From Granulicella sp. S190 (GTDB lineage: Bacteria; Acidobacteriota; Terriglobia; Terriglobales; Acidobacteriaceae), in NCBI RefSeq assembly GCF_009766095.1, contig NZ_LMUD01000047.1:219338-283337 (forward strand): a stretch of DNA of 64,000 nt, read 5' to 3'. The translations under genes and the position numbers were made by a program. Below the pieces are notes generated by a model, which saw nothing but the letters and a program-made list of their open reading frames with translations, did not search any database and was not told the DNA's origin. This document shows, one piece after another, positions 25,882 through 34,442 of this stretch. The stretch's first letter is position 1, and the number at the start of each line of letters is the position of its first letter.

Positions 25882-26625
25882 ATGCACTCTGCTTCCACGC
25901 GCCGGACGTTTCTTTCCAACTCGGCTTTAGGTGTTCTTGCAGCTGGCGTGCCGTTGTTTGGGCAGGCTGCTCAACCTGCGGCAGCGCCGTCTACGAACCA
26001 GCCGCCTGCACCGGCTCCGCCGCCAGCCAAGCGCACGCCGATGCCGCGCATGGCGCCGCCGTATGACAAGGCCACCATCAACATGATCGGGCCGAGGCCT
26101 GGGTATACGCCGCATATCGGCACCATGGTTACGATGCTGACCTGGATGGAGCCTGCGGTGCTGGGGCCGACGCGCGACCTCAAGCAGGATCAGCTCGACT
26201 ACCTGTTCGACAAGAATGCGAATACGATCGGTGCACTGATGCTTCACCTGGCGGCGACCGAGGTTTTGTACCAGAGGATTACGTTCGGTGAGGAGAACTT
26301 CGATAAGCTGCCGGCGGACTATGAGGCGAAGTGGGGGCCGGCGATGAATCTGGGTGCGTCTGGGCGCGAGAAGATCAAGGGGCACGATGTTGCTTACTAT
26401 CAGGACGCGATTCGCGAGGCTCGGGAGAAGACGTTAGTGGAGTTTGCGAAGAAGGACGATGCCTGGTTCACGACGGCTCTGAAGGAGCCGGGATGGGGCG
26501 GTGGGCCGGTGAATAATTTTTGTTTGTGGTTTCACGTGTGCGAGCATATCTCGCATCATGCCGGGCAGATTGATTTGCTGATTAAACGGCTGCCCGGGGC
26601 GAAGAGTGATGAGTCTGCGGGTTGA
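25882..26625 (+). CDS. Secreted DinB-like four-helix protein
   Basis: The 247-residue protein starts at ATG 25882 with AGGAGG upstream. It has a twin-arginine-like signal (RRTFLSNSALGVLAAG) and a long Pro/Ala linker. The DinB-superfamily helical bundle carries the typical metal-site histidines: LMLHLAATEVLYQ and CEHISHHAGQIDLLIKRLPG. DinB folds bind a divalent metal with three His and act in thiol-dependent or other transferase roles; here the protein is exported and its substrate is unknown. Confidence 0.82.
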   Translation: MHSASTRRTFLSNSALGVLAAGVPLFGQAAQPAAAPSTNQPPAPAPPPAKRTPMPRMAPPYDKATINMIGPRPGYTPHIGTMVTMLTWMEPAVLGPTRDLKQDQLDYLFDKNANTIGALMLHLAATEVLYQRITFGEENFDKLPADYEAKWGPAMNLGASGREKIKGHDVAYYQDAIREAREKTLVEFAKKDDAWFTTALKEPGWGGGPVNNFCLWFHVCEHISHHAGQIDLLIKRLPGAKSDESAG

Positions 26626-26658
26626 GTGGAGGGTTGCGAAGGAACAGGTTTTTTGAAG

Positions 26659-26698
26659 TGGGCCGTTGACTGGTTGAGTCGGCGGCCCATTTTTTTTG
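26659..26698 (+). terminator. Intrinsic terminator of the DinB-like gene
   Basis: A 7-bp stem TGGGCCG / CGGCCCA is followed by T8, 33 bases after the stop codon. The rest of the gene-free region to 27026 has a REP-like fragment (about 26740-26815, GGCCACCCGCCG) and the leader of the flavoprotein gene. Confidence 0.8.
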
Positions 26699-27026
26699 GA
26701 TTTTTTCTTGCGGTGGTTACGGTGTTTTGGCGTGGTGTTTTGTATCGGCCACCCGCCGTTGCGCGTAGCACCTAAGGCCCAATTCAGTTTCATGTGCGGG
26801 CGACCCGCCTCATGTGTCGAGCCTGCACCTTGGACCTTGGTATTGATCGATACGTTCGTCCAATAGATTCCTTATCGCGGTTGTGGCGTAATCGAGTTTC
26901 CGGTAGTCGGAGCAATGAAGACAGAGCGCCAGAAAATTCTGCCTACGCTTTTCGTTCTGCTCCTGGATCAAAGGCGAATCGAGGGAGGAACTCAATGGAT
27001 GATCTGGGTTTCAGGGTGAAGAAGAG

Positions 27027-28289
27027 ATGTTGAACGGCAGGATCGTCATCTATGGGCGCGCGAATTCGGCCGCGGGTTACAAGATACGTGACTTCTTGAC
27101 TCGTAATTGCACTGAGTATGACTGGGTCGAACTGAATACGGATGAAGAGGCCCGGAAGCTGGCAGGAATTTCAGGAGTCGCAGATCCGCGACTTCCTGTC
27201 TGCGTTCTTAGCCAGAATAGGAGACTCTATTGTCCTAGTCTGCGCGACCTGGCGATGGCTCTGGAGTGGTTCAAAGGGCCGAAGTACGAGTGCTACGATC
27301 TGGCGATCTTTGGTGCGGGACCAGCAGGTTTGAGTGCTGCTCTCTATGGGGCCTCTGAGGGGCTGCGCACGATCGTTGTCGAGAAGATCGCCGTCGGTGG
27401 GCAGGCTGGCAGCACCTCGAAGATTGAGAACTATATGGGGTTTCCGGATGGGATCAGCGGGTGGGAGCTCGCAAGCAGGGCACGTCAACAGGCAATAAAA
27501 CTGGGAGCGGAGATTATCGTAGGCCTCGAGGGGGTCGCAGGAGAGCATCAGGATGGCTGGCAGTTCAGCTGGTTCGCCAGTGGCGAGCAGATCGCTTCGA
27601 AGGCTACGATCTGCGCTACTGGCATCGAGTACTCACGACTTGGGCTTGAACGAGAGGATTATTTTCTGAATCGCGGCCTTTATTATGGTGCCGGTTCGAG
27701 CGAAGCTGATATCTGCAAGGGACATGTAGTGATTGTGGGCGGTGGGAACTCTGCTGGCCAGGCGGCGTTGAACTTCGCGCGACAGACGCGGGTGACGATG
27801 CTCGTCCGAGGGGAGTGCTTGAAGGACACGCTTTCGACGTACTTGCTGGAGCGCATTGAAGGTACTTCGTCGATTACGGTCCTAACGAAGACCACGTTAA
27901 TTAAGCTCGAGGGAGATGATGCGCTGGAGAGAATTACGTATCGCGATGAGGCTGGCAACACCGCATCCATTGAGACACATAGCGTCTTCGTTTGTATTGG
28001 AGGCAAGCCTCGCCTCGACTGGGCAAAACCTGGGGTGCTGCATTGCGATCCGGCGGGCTACATTCTGACGGGCCCGGATCTCGACCGGTCTAGCCTGTCA
28101 GCGGAGATGTGGACAGATGGTCGAGCGCCACTCTTCATGGAATCAAGCATTCCAGGCTTGTTTGCTGCAGGAGATGTCCGCCATAACTCTACGAAAAGGT
28201 GTGCAGCAGCAGCGGGAGACGGTGCAGCCGCAGTGTCTATGGCTCATCAATTTCTGATGTCCGTGAAACATCAACCTCTAGGGCGATAG
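27027..28289 (+). CDS. Thioredoxin-reductase-like flavoprotein with N-terminal glutaredoxin-like domain
   Basis: The 420-residue protein is fused from a glutaredoxin-like domain (about 1-85, RIVIYGRANSAAGYKIRDFL) and a TrxB-like FAD/NAD(P)H oxidoreductase. The glutaredoxin part lacks the active CxxC: its position reads ANSA. The reductase has FAD-binding GAGPAGLSAALYGASEGL, the second dinucleotide site VVIVGGGNSAGQAALNFAR and the C-terminal FAD motif GLFAAGDVRHNS. In TrxB the redox CxxC sits just before the NADPH site; here it reads AGSSEADICKG, with one Cys. It belongs to the CxxC-less TrxB-like group, whose electron acceptor is unclear. Confidence 0.88.
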   Translation: MLNGRIVIYGRANSAAGYKIRDFLTRNCTEYDWVELNTDEEARKLAGISGVADPRLPVCVLSQNRRLYCPSLRDLAMALEWFKGPKYECYDLAIFGAGPAGLSAALYGASEGLRTIVVEKIAVGGQAGSTSKIENYMGFPDGISGWELASRARQQAIKLGAEIIVGLEGVAGEHQDGWQFSWFASGEQIASKATICATGIEYSRLGLEREDYFLNRGLYYGAGSSEADICKGHVVIVGGGNSAGQAALNFARQTRVTMLVRGECLKDTLSTYLLERIEGTSSITVLTKTTLIKLEGDDALERITYRDEAGNTASIETHSVFVCIGGKPRLDWAKPGVLHCDPAGYILTGPDLDRSSLSAEMWTDGRAPLFMESSIPGLFAAGDVRHNSTKRCAAAAGDGAAAVSMAHQFLMSVKHQPLGR

Positions 28290-28290
28290 T

Positions 28291-28704
28291 GCGCGGTCTA
28301 GGCTCAACGTCTCGGAGAACCTGAATCAAACGAAGCCAAGCACAACGCCTTATAACTTCGCGAACGCACCATTCCAGAACTGGGGAGTTATTTTCTCTAC
28401 GAATAACCTAGGTGGTCAAAACTACCAGGCATTGGAGTTGGAGGCTTCACACAGAATGGCGAGGGGACTGTCTTACCAGGCGAACTATACCTGGGCTCAC
28501 AATATCACCGATGCTCAGGGCGATGGACCTACCGCGTTCCAGGGTGAGACTCGCTATGGACTTGCTGATCTGAATCGTTTCGACATCAGTGCTAACCGGG
28601 GTAACGTTGTTGGAAATCGGCGTCAGCGTCTGTTGGTGACAGGGACTTACGAACTGTCCTCGAGTCGTGATGGCGGGAAGCTTCGAAACCGTCGTGGCGA
28701 CTGA
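28291..28704 (+). pseudogene. TonB-dependent receptor fragment (middle of barrel)
   Basis: An open frame without a start codes for beta-barrel strands typical of acidobacterial TonB receptors (PFQNWGVIFSTNNLGGQNYQALE, LSYQANYTWAHNITDAQGDG, RQRLLVTGTYEL). The N-terminal plug and start are missing, and the frame fades after LRNRRGD. It probably belongs with the C-terminal remnant at 30881-31259, as parts of one decayed gene separated by later insertions. Confidence 0.8.
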
Positions 28705-28891
28705 ACAAGAAGAAGAACCCCTCGCATGGCTCTCCTTCAGGAAAAGCAAGCGTCTACAGGCAAAGAGACGGTGTTGTCTTTGTCATCGACTGGACGCACG
28801 CAGATTTGCACAATCGGGTGCAGCAATGAGCACGTTGGAAACAGCAAACATAGGCTGTACTTTGCGACTCTGAATAAGATCGGTCCGGTGA

Positions 28892-29515
28892 ATGGAATCT
28901 CTTCTCGCGCTGATTGGCATGGCGATTGTGCTGTTTGCCTCAACCAATGTCGATGATGTGTTTGTGCTCGCAGGGTTTTTCGCCGATAAGAGGTTCCGCA
29001 CACGAGACACTGTGCTCGGTCAATATGTAGGGATCACCGCTTTGTTCAGCGCGAGTGTTGCGGCGTCCCTGCTCTCTCTGGTGATCTCTCGCGCCTACAT
29101 CGGCCTGCTGGGAATGGTCCCTATTTTGATCGGCGGAAAGAAGCTCTTCGAACTACACCAGCCGCGCGATCGGACGAAAGAGACTTTAGACCATCACGTC
29201 GATGCCAACAGAGGCGGACGAGTCGCAACAGTAGCGCTGGTGACGTTGGCGAACGGTGGCGACAACATTGGGATCTGCACGCCATCGTTTGCTTTTCGTT
29301 CGGCACACAAGATCATCGTAATTGCTCTCGTTTTCGCCGTGATGACCGCACTCTGGTGTTTTGTAGCACACGCGATAGTGAATCATCCGAAATTGGGCTC
29401 GCCTATTCGCCGGTACGGGCAACGTGTGACTCCCGTTGTGCTAGTCGGACTTGGAGTCCTGCTCCTCTATCAAGCGGGTAGTTTCGGATTGCTGCTCGGG
29501 CGTAGTGGGTTCTAG
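28892..29515 (+). CDS. CadD-like cadmium resistance transporter
   Basis: The 207-residue membrane protein is of the CadD family, with about six helices. It begins LALIGMAIVLFASTNVDDVFVLAGFF, where the NVDD acidic pair is typical, and has ATVALVTLANGGDNIGICTPSF as the second conserved half with an NGGDNI motif. It ends with GLGVLLLYQAGSF. CadD proteins export or sequester cadmium and related cations. It lies between fragments of a TonB receptor, so it may have arrived by insertion. Confidence 0.88.
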   Translation: MESLLALIGMAIVLFASTNVDDVFVLAGFFADKRFRTRDTVLGQYVGITALFSASVAASLLSLVISRAYIGLLGMVPILIGGKKLFELHQPRDRTKETLDHHVDANRGGRVATVALVTLANGGDNIGICTPSFAFRSAHKIIVIALVFAVMTALWCFVAHAIVNHPKLGSPIRRYGQRVTPVVLVGLGVLLLYQAGSFGLLLGRSGF

Positions 29516-30167
29516 AGAATGTTCACAGCCTGCGCCGCTCGCAGTGCCGACTCGATTCGAACAGGTCCGTGCGCAGTCTCTATGGCTCATCAATTTCTTC
29601 TTTCCGTGAAGTGTCAGCTCTACGGGACTGCCGGTCTACTTTGAGATAACCCTCTTAGGCATCAACAACAATCGTTTGTTGACACGAGCTTGGGGTCATT
29701 TCATAATGGCTTCACCGTTCACCGGGCACGTCATAGCCGGGATTCGCATTAGCTGCAGTGCCATATGCTTCAACTCCCCTAGTTCGTGTAGCAGTGGCAA
29801 CCAGTAGATCGAATCCCCGAGTCTCCCTTCATTGAGGGATGCACGGCAACCTCATCCGTCTTCAGACACAATCAGGCCGCATCCAGAGCTGTTCTCTGCG
29901 GAGTTCTCCCCCGTCGGTACCGCTCAGAGGTGCGCCCTTGCGAAGAGGTGAAAGCACGATGAGCAAACCCGCGACTGCGGGAGCAGCGGTGCGCCAAAAA
30001 GCTTCAGCAAATCAGTGTTTTGCTGACCAGAACTATGCCCGAGTATGAGCACTCATATTCGAGGTATGGAGCAGATCCTGGTAGAGGAAATCTTCTATCG
30101 GGATCACTAGTAATAGCAGTTAGACGAAACAGATGCAGAGCCAAAGTCTGTTTCAATGGAGAGCTTC
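29516..30167. other. Gene-free stretch with reductase remnant and repeat
   Basis: At 29573-29626 the sequence repeats the 3' end of the flavoprotein gene (TCTATGGCTCATCAATTTCT... at 28236-28285), so a second copy was deleted to a stump. At 29807-29875 lies a repeat also found at 43856-43925. Nothing else supports a gene. Confidence 0.55.
29807..29875. repeat. Dispersed repeat ATCGAATCCCCGAGTCTCCC, copy 1
   Basis: ATCGAATCCCCGAGTCTCCC, then GAGGGATGCACGGCAACCT and a CCGTCTTC tail, recur at 43856-43925 in the same orientation. The inverted sub-elements (TCTCCC...GAGGGA) could form a hairpin. Origin unknown. Confidence 0.6.
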
Positions 30168-30695
30168 ATGTCAGAATTACAATCGCCCCCAGTCAAGGCT
30201 GGTCCCAGCCTCGATGATCAGCCATTCGTGCCCAGCGGCACCCCTAACCAAGTCCCAAGCGAAGTCTTCGAAGCTGATGCCAATGTCTGGTATCACCTTG
30301 CGGTGAACTACGTCGATAAGGAAGGGAAACCTGCTTCTTCCTTTTTTTACCCGTTGGCGGCCAATGCCTCGACGTCGTTCTGGGACTACATGGCCTTCAA
30401 CTCCACTTCCGGGCTGAAGCCTTCCAAGTTCAAGGTGCATCCGGCGAAGGGTGGTTATTCAGAGTGGGAGATCGATGACGGGAACTACCTCTGTCTGAAG
30501 GCCACGGGCTGGGCTTATCGCTCCTCGGAGTATCGCATTGGATGGGCGATCGTGAACGGCCACTTGTACAGCAATTACTGGAGAGGTCCGGTGGGTTACA
30601 GGTACGACGGGGATTCGATCATCGCTCCTGTTCCCCGGGCCTATTACATTGGGATGGACCTACCGGCGTTCACTTGTGAGTTGGTTCCTGCCTAA
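30168..30695 (+). CDS. Hypothetical soluble protein
   Basis: The protein is 175 residues from ATG 30168, chosen because GGAGAG lies 6 bases upstream (ATG 30156 is also in frame). It has no signal peptide and is rich in aromatic residues: VWYHLAVNYVDKEG, TSFWDYMAFNSTSG, SEWEIDDGNYLCLKATGWAYR, RIGWAIVNGHLYSNYWRGPVGYRYDGDS. The pattern suggests a beta-rich, possibly lectin- or tectonin-like fold, but I do not recognise the family. A terminator follows closely, so it is a single-gene unit. Confidence 0.7.
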   Translation: MSELQSPPVKAGPSLDDQPFVPSGTPNQVPSEVFEADANVWYHLAVNYVDKEGKPASSFFYPLAANASTSFWDYMAFNSTSGLKPSKFKVHPAKGGYSEWEIDDGNYLCLKATGWAYRSSEYRIGWAIVNGHLYSNYWRGPVGYRYDGDSIIAPVPRAYYIGMDLPAFTCELVPA

Positions 30696-30723
30696 GGACG
30701 ATGAATCTCGTGCAGCGAGGATG

Positions 30724-30763
30724 AGAGGAAGAAGGCCTTATGAGGGACCTTCTTCCTCTTTCG
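30724..30763 (+). terminator. Intrinsic terminator after the 30168-30695 gene
   Basis: A 12-bp stem AGAGGAAGAAGG / CCTTCTTCCTCT is followed by TT and C, 28 bases after the stop codon. Confidence 0.75.
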
Positions 30764-30880
30764 AATGTAGGGTTACCCCAATTAAGTCTCTCCGTAGTTA
30801 TTGTCCGATGAGAAGCAGTTGCGTTTCTCTCGAATGCTAAAGCACTCCGGTAAAAACGAATCAGCGCGATCGAGCAGACG

Positions 30881-31259
30881 GGTCTGTTCACTCTTGGGCA
30901 GCGGCCTACGGAGGCTCAGGGCAACGCGAACATTTCGCATAAGACGAAGGATCATTGGTTCAACACGGCGCTGTTTTCGCAACCTGCTCCGTTTACGCTT
31001 GGCAATGCGCCGCGAGCATTGCCGAATGCGCATGTTCCCGGTACGACGAACGCAGACCTGTCCGCAATCAAAAATAACTACATTGGAGACAGTAAACGCT
31101 ACTCGGTTGCAGTTCCGCGGAGAGTTCTTCAATGCGTTCAACCATCCGCAGTTCGCGCCGCCAGATACAGGCGTGAACGATGGAAACTTCGGGAAGATTA
31201 CGTCGACGAATGCGAATTCTTCGAGGCAGGTACAACTAGCCCTGAAGTTCATCTACTGA
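30881..31259 (+). pseudogene. TonB-dependent receptor C-terminal remnant, frameshifted
   Basis: The frame from 30881 reads NANISHKTKDHWFNTALFSQPAPFTLGNAPR, a typical last-strand region of TonB receptors. Near 31085-31095 the reading jumps to another frame that gives LQFRGEFFNAFNHPQFAPPDTG and ends QVQLALKFIY, the family C-terminus. The frame change and missing upstream part mark it as a pseudogene. Confidence 0.8.
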
Positions 31260-31788
31260 GAATCCGCCAGGAGTTCCGGTTGCAATGAACTCCTGCTGAT
31301 TGCCTGGGTCACGGTTGCAATGACGGGCCGATTATCGTGGCGAATCGCTTTGTCAGTGGGTAGCTGTGACGTCTGCAGGCGGAAGCACGATCCACTGCCA
31401 AACGGTCTGAACGTCCAAGGCAGAGGAAGTGGCGATGCGAGAGGGCTGTGAGTTTTGCGCAGCGGAGTTTTTTAGGCGATGGTTGAAGCGAAGAGTAAAA
31501 CGAGAAGGGCAATGGGTCGCTGCATGGAATGCTCCTCTTCAGTTTGGATAACGTCGGGACCGAACACTCCCTGCAGCACAACGACGGAGGCACGCTGCTC
31601 AATGTAGAGCGAGTGGCCCAGAGTGCTGAGAGCACAATAAAGCCGAACAAAAAGATGAGATGAATCCTGCTGAGATAGAGGCTGGCCAGCCTCTATAAGC
31701 GATTTTTTGATTCGTATACATCGTCTTCGGATCGCATACTCCGACGATCAGGATCCATAACGAGGCTTGTTGAGAGTCGGACTTGGAG
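31260..31788. other. Intergenic region, nothing supported
   Basis: No gene, hairpin or repeat stands out between the receptor remnant and the TolB-like gene. Short open frames on both strands look accidental. Confidence 0.45.
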
Positions 31789-33312
31789 TCACTTCTCTAG
31801 CTCCTTATCGTTGGGTAGAAGTTCGTAGCTTACGAAAGCCAGTTTGCGGCTGTCCGGAGACCACGAAGGCACGTTGATGGTTCCCTGGCCGCCAAAGAGT
31901 TTTGCAAGCACGTGCACCGACTTGTCCTGCATCGACATGAGATTGAGCACGACATCCTTCAGAGGCGGGTGACCGGTGACGTCTTTGTCGTAAGAGAGGA
32001 AGACCATCCATTTGCCGTCGGGTGAAAGATGTGGAAACCAATCATTGGTGTCGTCTGTGAGTACTCGCTCCTGTTGGCTGCCATCGGCTCGCATGCGCCA
32101 GATCTGCATGGAGCCGGTACGCTCTGAGTTGAAATAAATGTATTGACCGTCCGGGGAAAATTCAGACCCGTCATCGAGACCGTGAGCGGTGGTGAGCCGT
32201 GTTTCTGGGCCGCCAGCGGCGGGGACGGTGTAGATGTCGAATTCGTTATTGCGCTGGCCAGTGAAAGCTATGGTCTTACCGTCCGGTGACCAGCCGTGCC
32301 AGTAGGAGGGGCCGTCGTTGGTGAGCTGGCGAGGAGTTCCGCCTGCGATGGGCAGAAGGTAGATCTTCGATTTGTTGTCGATACCTTGGTCGCTGATGGC
32401 GATGGACTGACCGTCGGGCGAGATGCCGTGGTCGTTATTGCAATGATTTTGTAGGTCAGTGAAGATCGTGACTGGGGTGTCGCTCTTCAGCGGAAGACGC
32501 ATGATGTGACCTTCACTATTGAAGAGAAAGAAGGAACCATCCCGTGACCAATTTGGAGCTTCGAAGTGGCTGGGAGCAACGTACTCGACGTGGCGGTCAG
32601 TCGAAGCTACGGTTGTGGTTTCGAGAGCGCTGTATAGCGTCAACTTTTCGGCGCCGGCTGGAAGATGAGTCAATTTGACATTTGAAAAGATCGCCGTCTC
32701 AGTGACGTTCTTATCGTGAGCGCTGACGCCGATACCGATGTAGAACGAGCCGGCTAAAGGCAGTTTGGTAGAGGCGCCGGAGACATGCAGTTTGCCATCG
32801 GCGCCTGAGACGAAGGCATAGAAATAATCACCACGTTTTTCGAGGCGTACGGTTTTTGGACCGACGGCATTGGCTTCAACCTCATGAGTGTGGCCACCTG
32901 TCGCCTCTCTAAATTGTAGAGAGGTTAGACCGTCTCCGTGCCGCGCGAGGTCTACGGATTTGGAGTCAGTATCGAGGGATTCCCTGATCATGAGGACGGC
33001 CTTGCGGTGGTTATTGCCGGTTGCGCCGACGAAGTCGATATCGGCAGTCAAGGCCACGTCTCCGGAGACTTTAGTCCATAGGTAGTGGAAGTCGTCTTCC
33101 GCAAACCACATATTATCCCCGCTGCCGGTGACAGTGTAAGTGCCTTTGGTGGCGTCGTATTTTACTGAGCCGGGGTGAAGGACGGTTCCTACATCTTTTT
33201 GTTGTTGAAAGATGCCTAGAGATTGGGCGCTTGTAAATGCAGGGGTAAATGTCAGGATGACAGGGAGCGCACAGCGAAGAAGGGAGAGCAAACGAATGCT
33301 GGAAAGAGACAT
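31789..33312 (-). CDS. Secreted TolB-like beta-propeller protein with LamG/DUF1349-like domain
   Basis: The 507-residue protein has a signal peptide (LRCALPVILTFTPAFTSAQ). An N-terminal jelly-roll-type domain follows (about 35-200, AEDDFHYLWTKVSGDVALTADIDF, KAVLMIRESLDTDSKSVDL) like DUF1349. A C-terminal TolB/WD40-like propeller has repeated W-SPDGK-I-F blades (HGWSPDGKTIAFTGQR, EFSPDGQYIYFNSERTG, HLSPDGKWMVFLSYD). It is probably exported and binds a ligand or polysaccharide. It lies 18 bases past the VOC gene and reads as an operon with it. Confidence 0.82.
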   Translation of the reverse strand: MSLSSIRLLSLLRCALPVILTFTPAFTSAQSLGIFQQQKDVGTVLHPGSVKYDATKGTYTVTGSGDNMWFAEDDFHYLWTKVSGDVALTADIDFVGATGNNHRKAVLMIRESLDTDSKSVDLARHGDGLTSLQFREATGGHTHEVEANAVGPKTVRLEKRGDYFYAFVSGADGKLHVSGASTKLPLAGSFYIGIGVSAHDKNVTETAIFSNVKLTHLPAGAEKLTLYSALETTTVASTDRHVEYVAPSHFEAPNWSRDGSFFLFNSEGHIMRLPLKSDTPVTIFTDLQNHCNNDHGISPDGQSIAISDQGIDNKSKIYLLPIAGGTPRQLTNDGPSYWHGWSPDGKTIAFTGQRNNEFDIYTVPAAGGPETRLTTAHGLDDGSEFSPDGQYIYFNSERTGSMQIWRMRADGSQQERVLTDDTNDWFPHLSPDGKWMVFLSYDKDVTGHPPLKDVVLNLMSMQDKSVHVLAKLFGGQGTINVPSWSPDSRKLAFVSYELLPNDKELEK

Positions 33313-33330
33313 AAGCCACCTCGGAACGAA

Positions 33331-34260
33331 CTAGTTTTTGGGGCTGCTGGCGGTGAAGTCTGAACAACATGGTTTGGCGACCGGCTGAAACTCCATGAGT
33401 TCAACACGGGTTCCGTCAGGATCGTAGAGATTGGCTTGCCACTTTCCGTCCTTGCCCATCTGCGGACCGTCATGCTGAGGGCTTAGGAATCGATCCTCGC
33501 GAAACAAGGTCGTTACTGCCTGCTCCATATTGGGCACACCGATAGAGAAATGATTCAATACGTCCATTTCGTGCTTGTCGACCTTGGCGAGAGGGACATC
33601 TGAACCTTCGCCAACCAGCATATATTCGATCCAGTCATGACCGTCAGGCACCTGCTGGGAGACCCAGTCAAGGTGGCCGGGTTGCATGGAACCATACCAG
33701 TAAGGCCGAAATCCCAAGACATCTTTGTAGAAACGATCTTCGGCATCTTTGCTGTGCACGAGGTAGCCGACGTGAATGATGCGGGTGCCGATCGGCTTGG
33801 TGGGCTGCAGCTTTGGTAGTTGACCAATCTGAATGAATTCCACCTCGTTACCTTCGGGATCTTTGGTCTCAAACCAGTGGCTGCCATCGCTGCCGGCCTG
33901 CAGGGGAGCGACCTCTTTTACGCCGTGAGAGAGGAGGTACTCTCGCAGGATGGCTGCATTTGCCGTGCTGTAGGAGATGCGCGCCATTCTGCTCAAACCA
34001 TGCTGGGTGGGTAGCGGAAGTACTTCGACAAATTGCGTTGGGCTGAAGTAGAAACGCGTGCCATTAGGACTCTGCGGGTCAGAGCCTTTAGACGCGCCTA
34101 GACTGAAGGTGTAAAAGTGCTCGCTTGCCGCGGGATCACTTGTAAAGACAGACATGTGCGAGATGCCTGTAATAGCTGGTCGACTCTGTTGGCCGAGTAT
34201 GCTTGCGGTGGTTGCGAGCATGCAGGATGCAAGACCAAGGGTACGTTTCCACTGAATCAT
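33331..34260 (-). CDS. Secreted VOC/glyoxalase-family protein
   Basis: The 309-residue protein starts at ATG 34260 with a signal peptide (GLASCMLATTASILGQ). It carries two VOC modules: ITGISHMSVFTSDPAASEHFYTFSLGASKG ... WFETKDPEGNEVEFIQIGQ and IGTRIIHVGYLVHSKDAEDRFYKDVLGF ... ANLYDPDGTRVELMEFQP. The paired His/Glu positions of VOC metal sites appear in both halves. The role is unknown; export and the neighbours suggest work on extracytoplasmic substrates. A LacI-type operator candidate lies 75-90 bases upstream. Confidence 0.85.
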   Translation of the reverse strand: MIQWKRTLGLASCMLATTASILGQQSRPAITGISHMSVFTSDPAASEHFYTFSLGASKGSDPQSPNGTRFYFSPTQFVEVLPLPTQHGLSRMARISYSTANAAILREYLLSHGVKEVAPLQAGSDGSHWFETKDPEGNEVEFIQIGQLPKLQPTKPIGTRIIHVGYLVHSKDAEDRFYKDVLGFRPYWYGSMQPGHLDWVSQQVPDGHDWIEYMLVGEGSDVPLAKVDKHEMDVLNHFSIGVPNMEQAVTTLFREDRFLSPQHDGPQMGKDGKWQANLYDPDGTRVELMEFQPVAKPCCSDFTASSPKN

Positions 34261-34334
34261 TGCTGTCACATCCGTTCGCAACACAATTTGTGCATCGGGA
34301 AATACGCGCAATTATACCCAAAGGAAGAGAGTCG

Positions 34335-34348
34335 TGGGAACGTTATCA
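34335..34348. promoter_or_regulatory. Candidate LacI-family operator, site 1 (VOC operon)
   Basis: TGGGAACGTTATCA matches the palindrome TGATAWCGWTATCA at 12 of 14 positions, keeping the central CG typical of LacI-family operators. It is upstream of the VOC/TolB-like pair. Confidence 0.5.
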
Positions 34349-34442
34349 TTAACGAGGGCAAAGAGACACTGATCCGTCATTAAACGATGGCGACTCGCTT
34401 TGCAGGAATTAGGTTGTCAGCGCCGATGCTGGGTGTGGGAGC

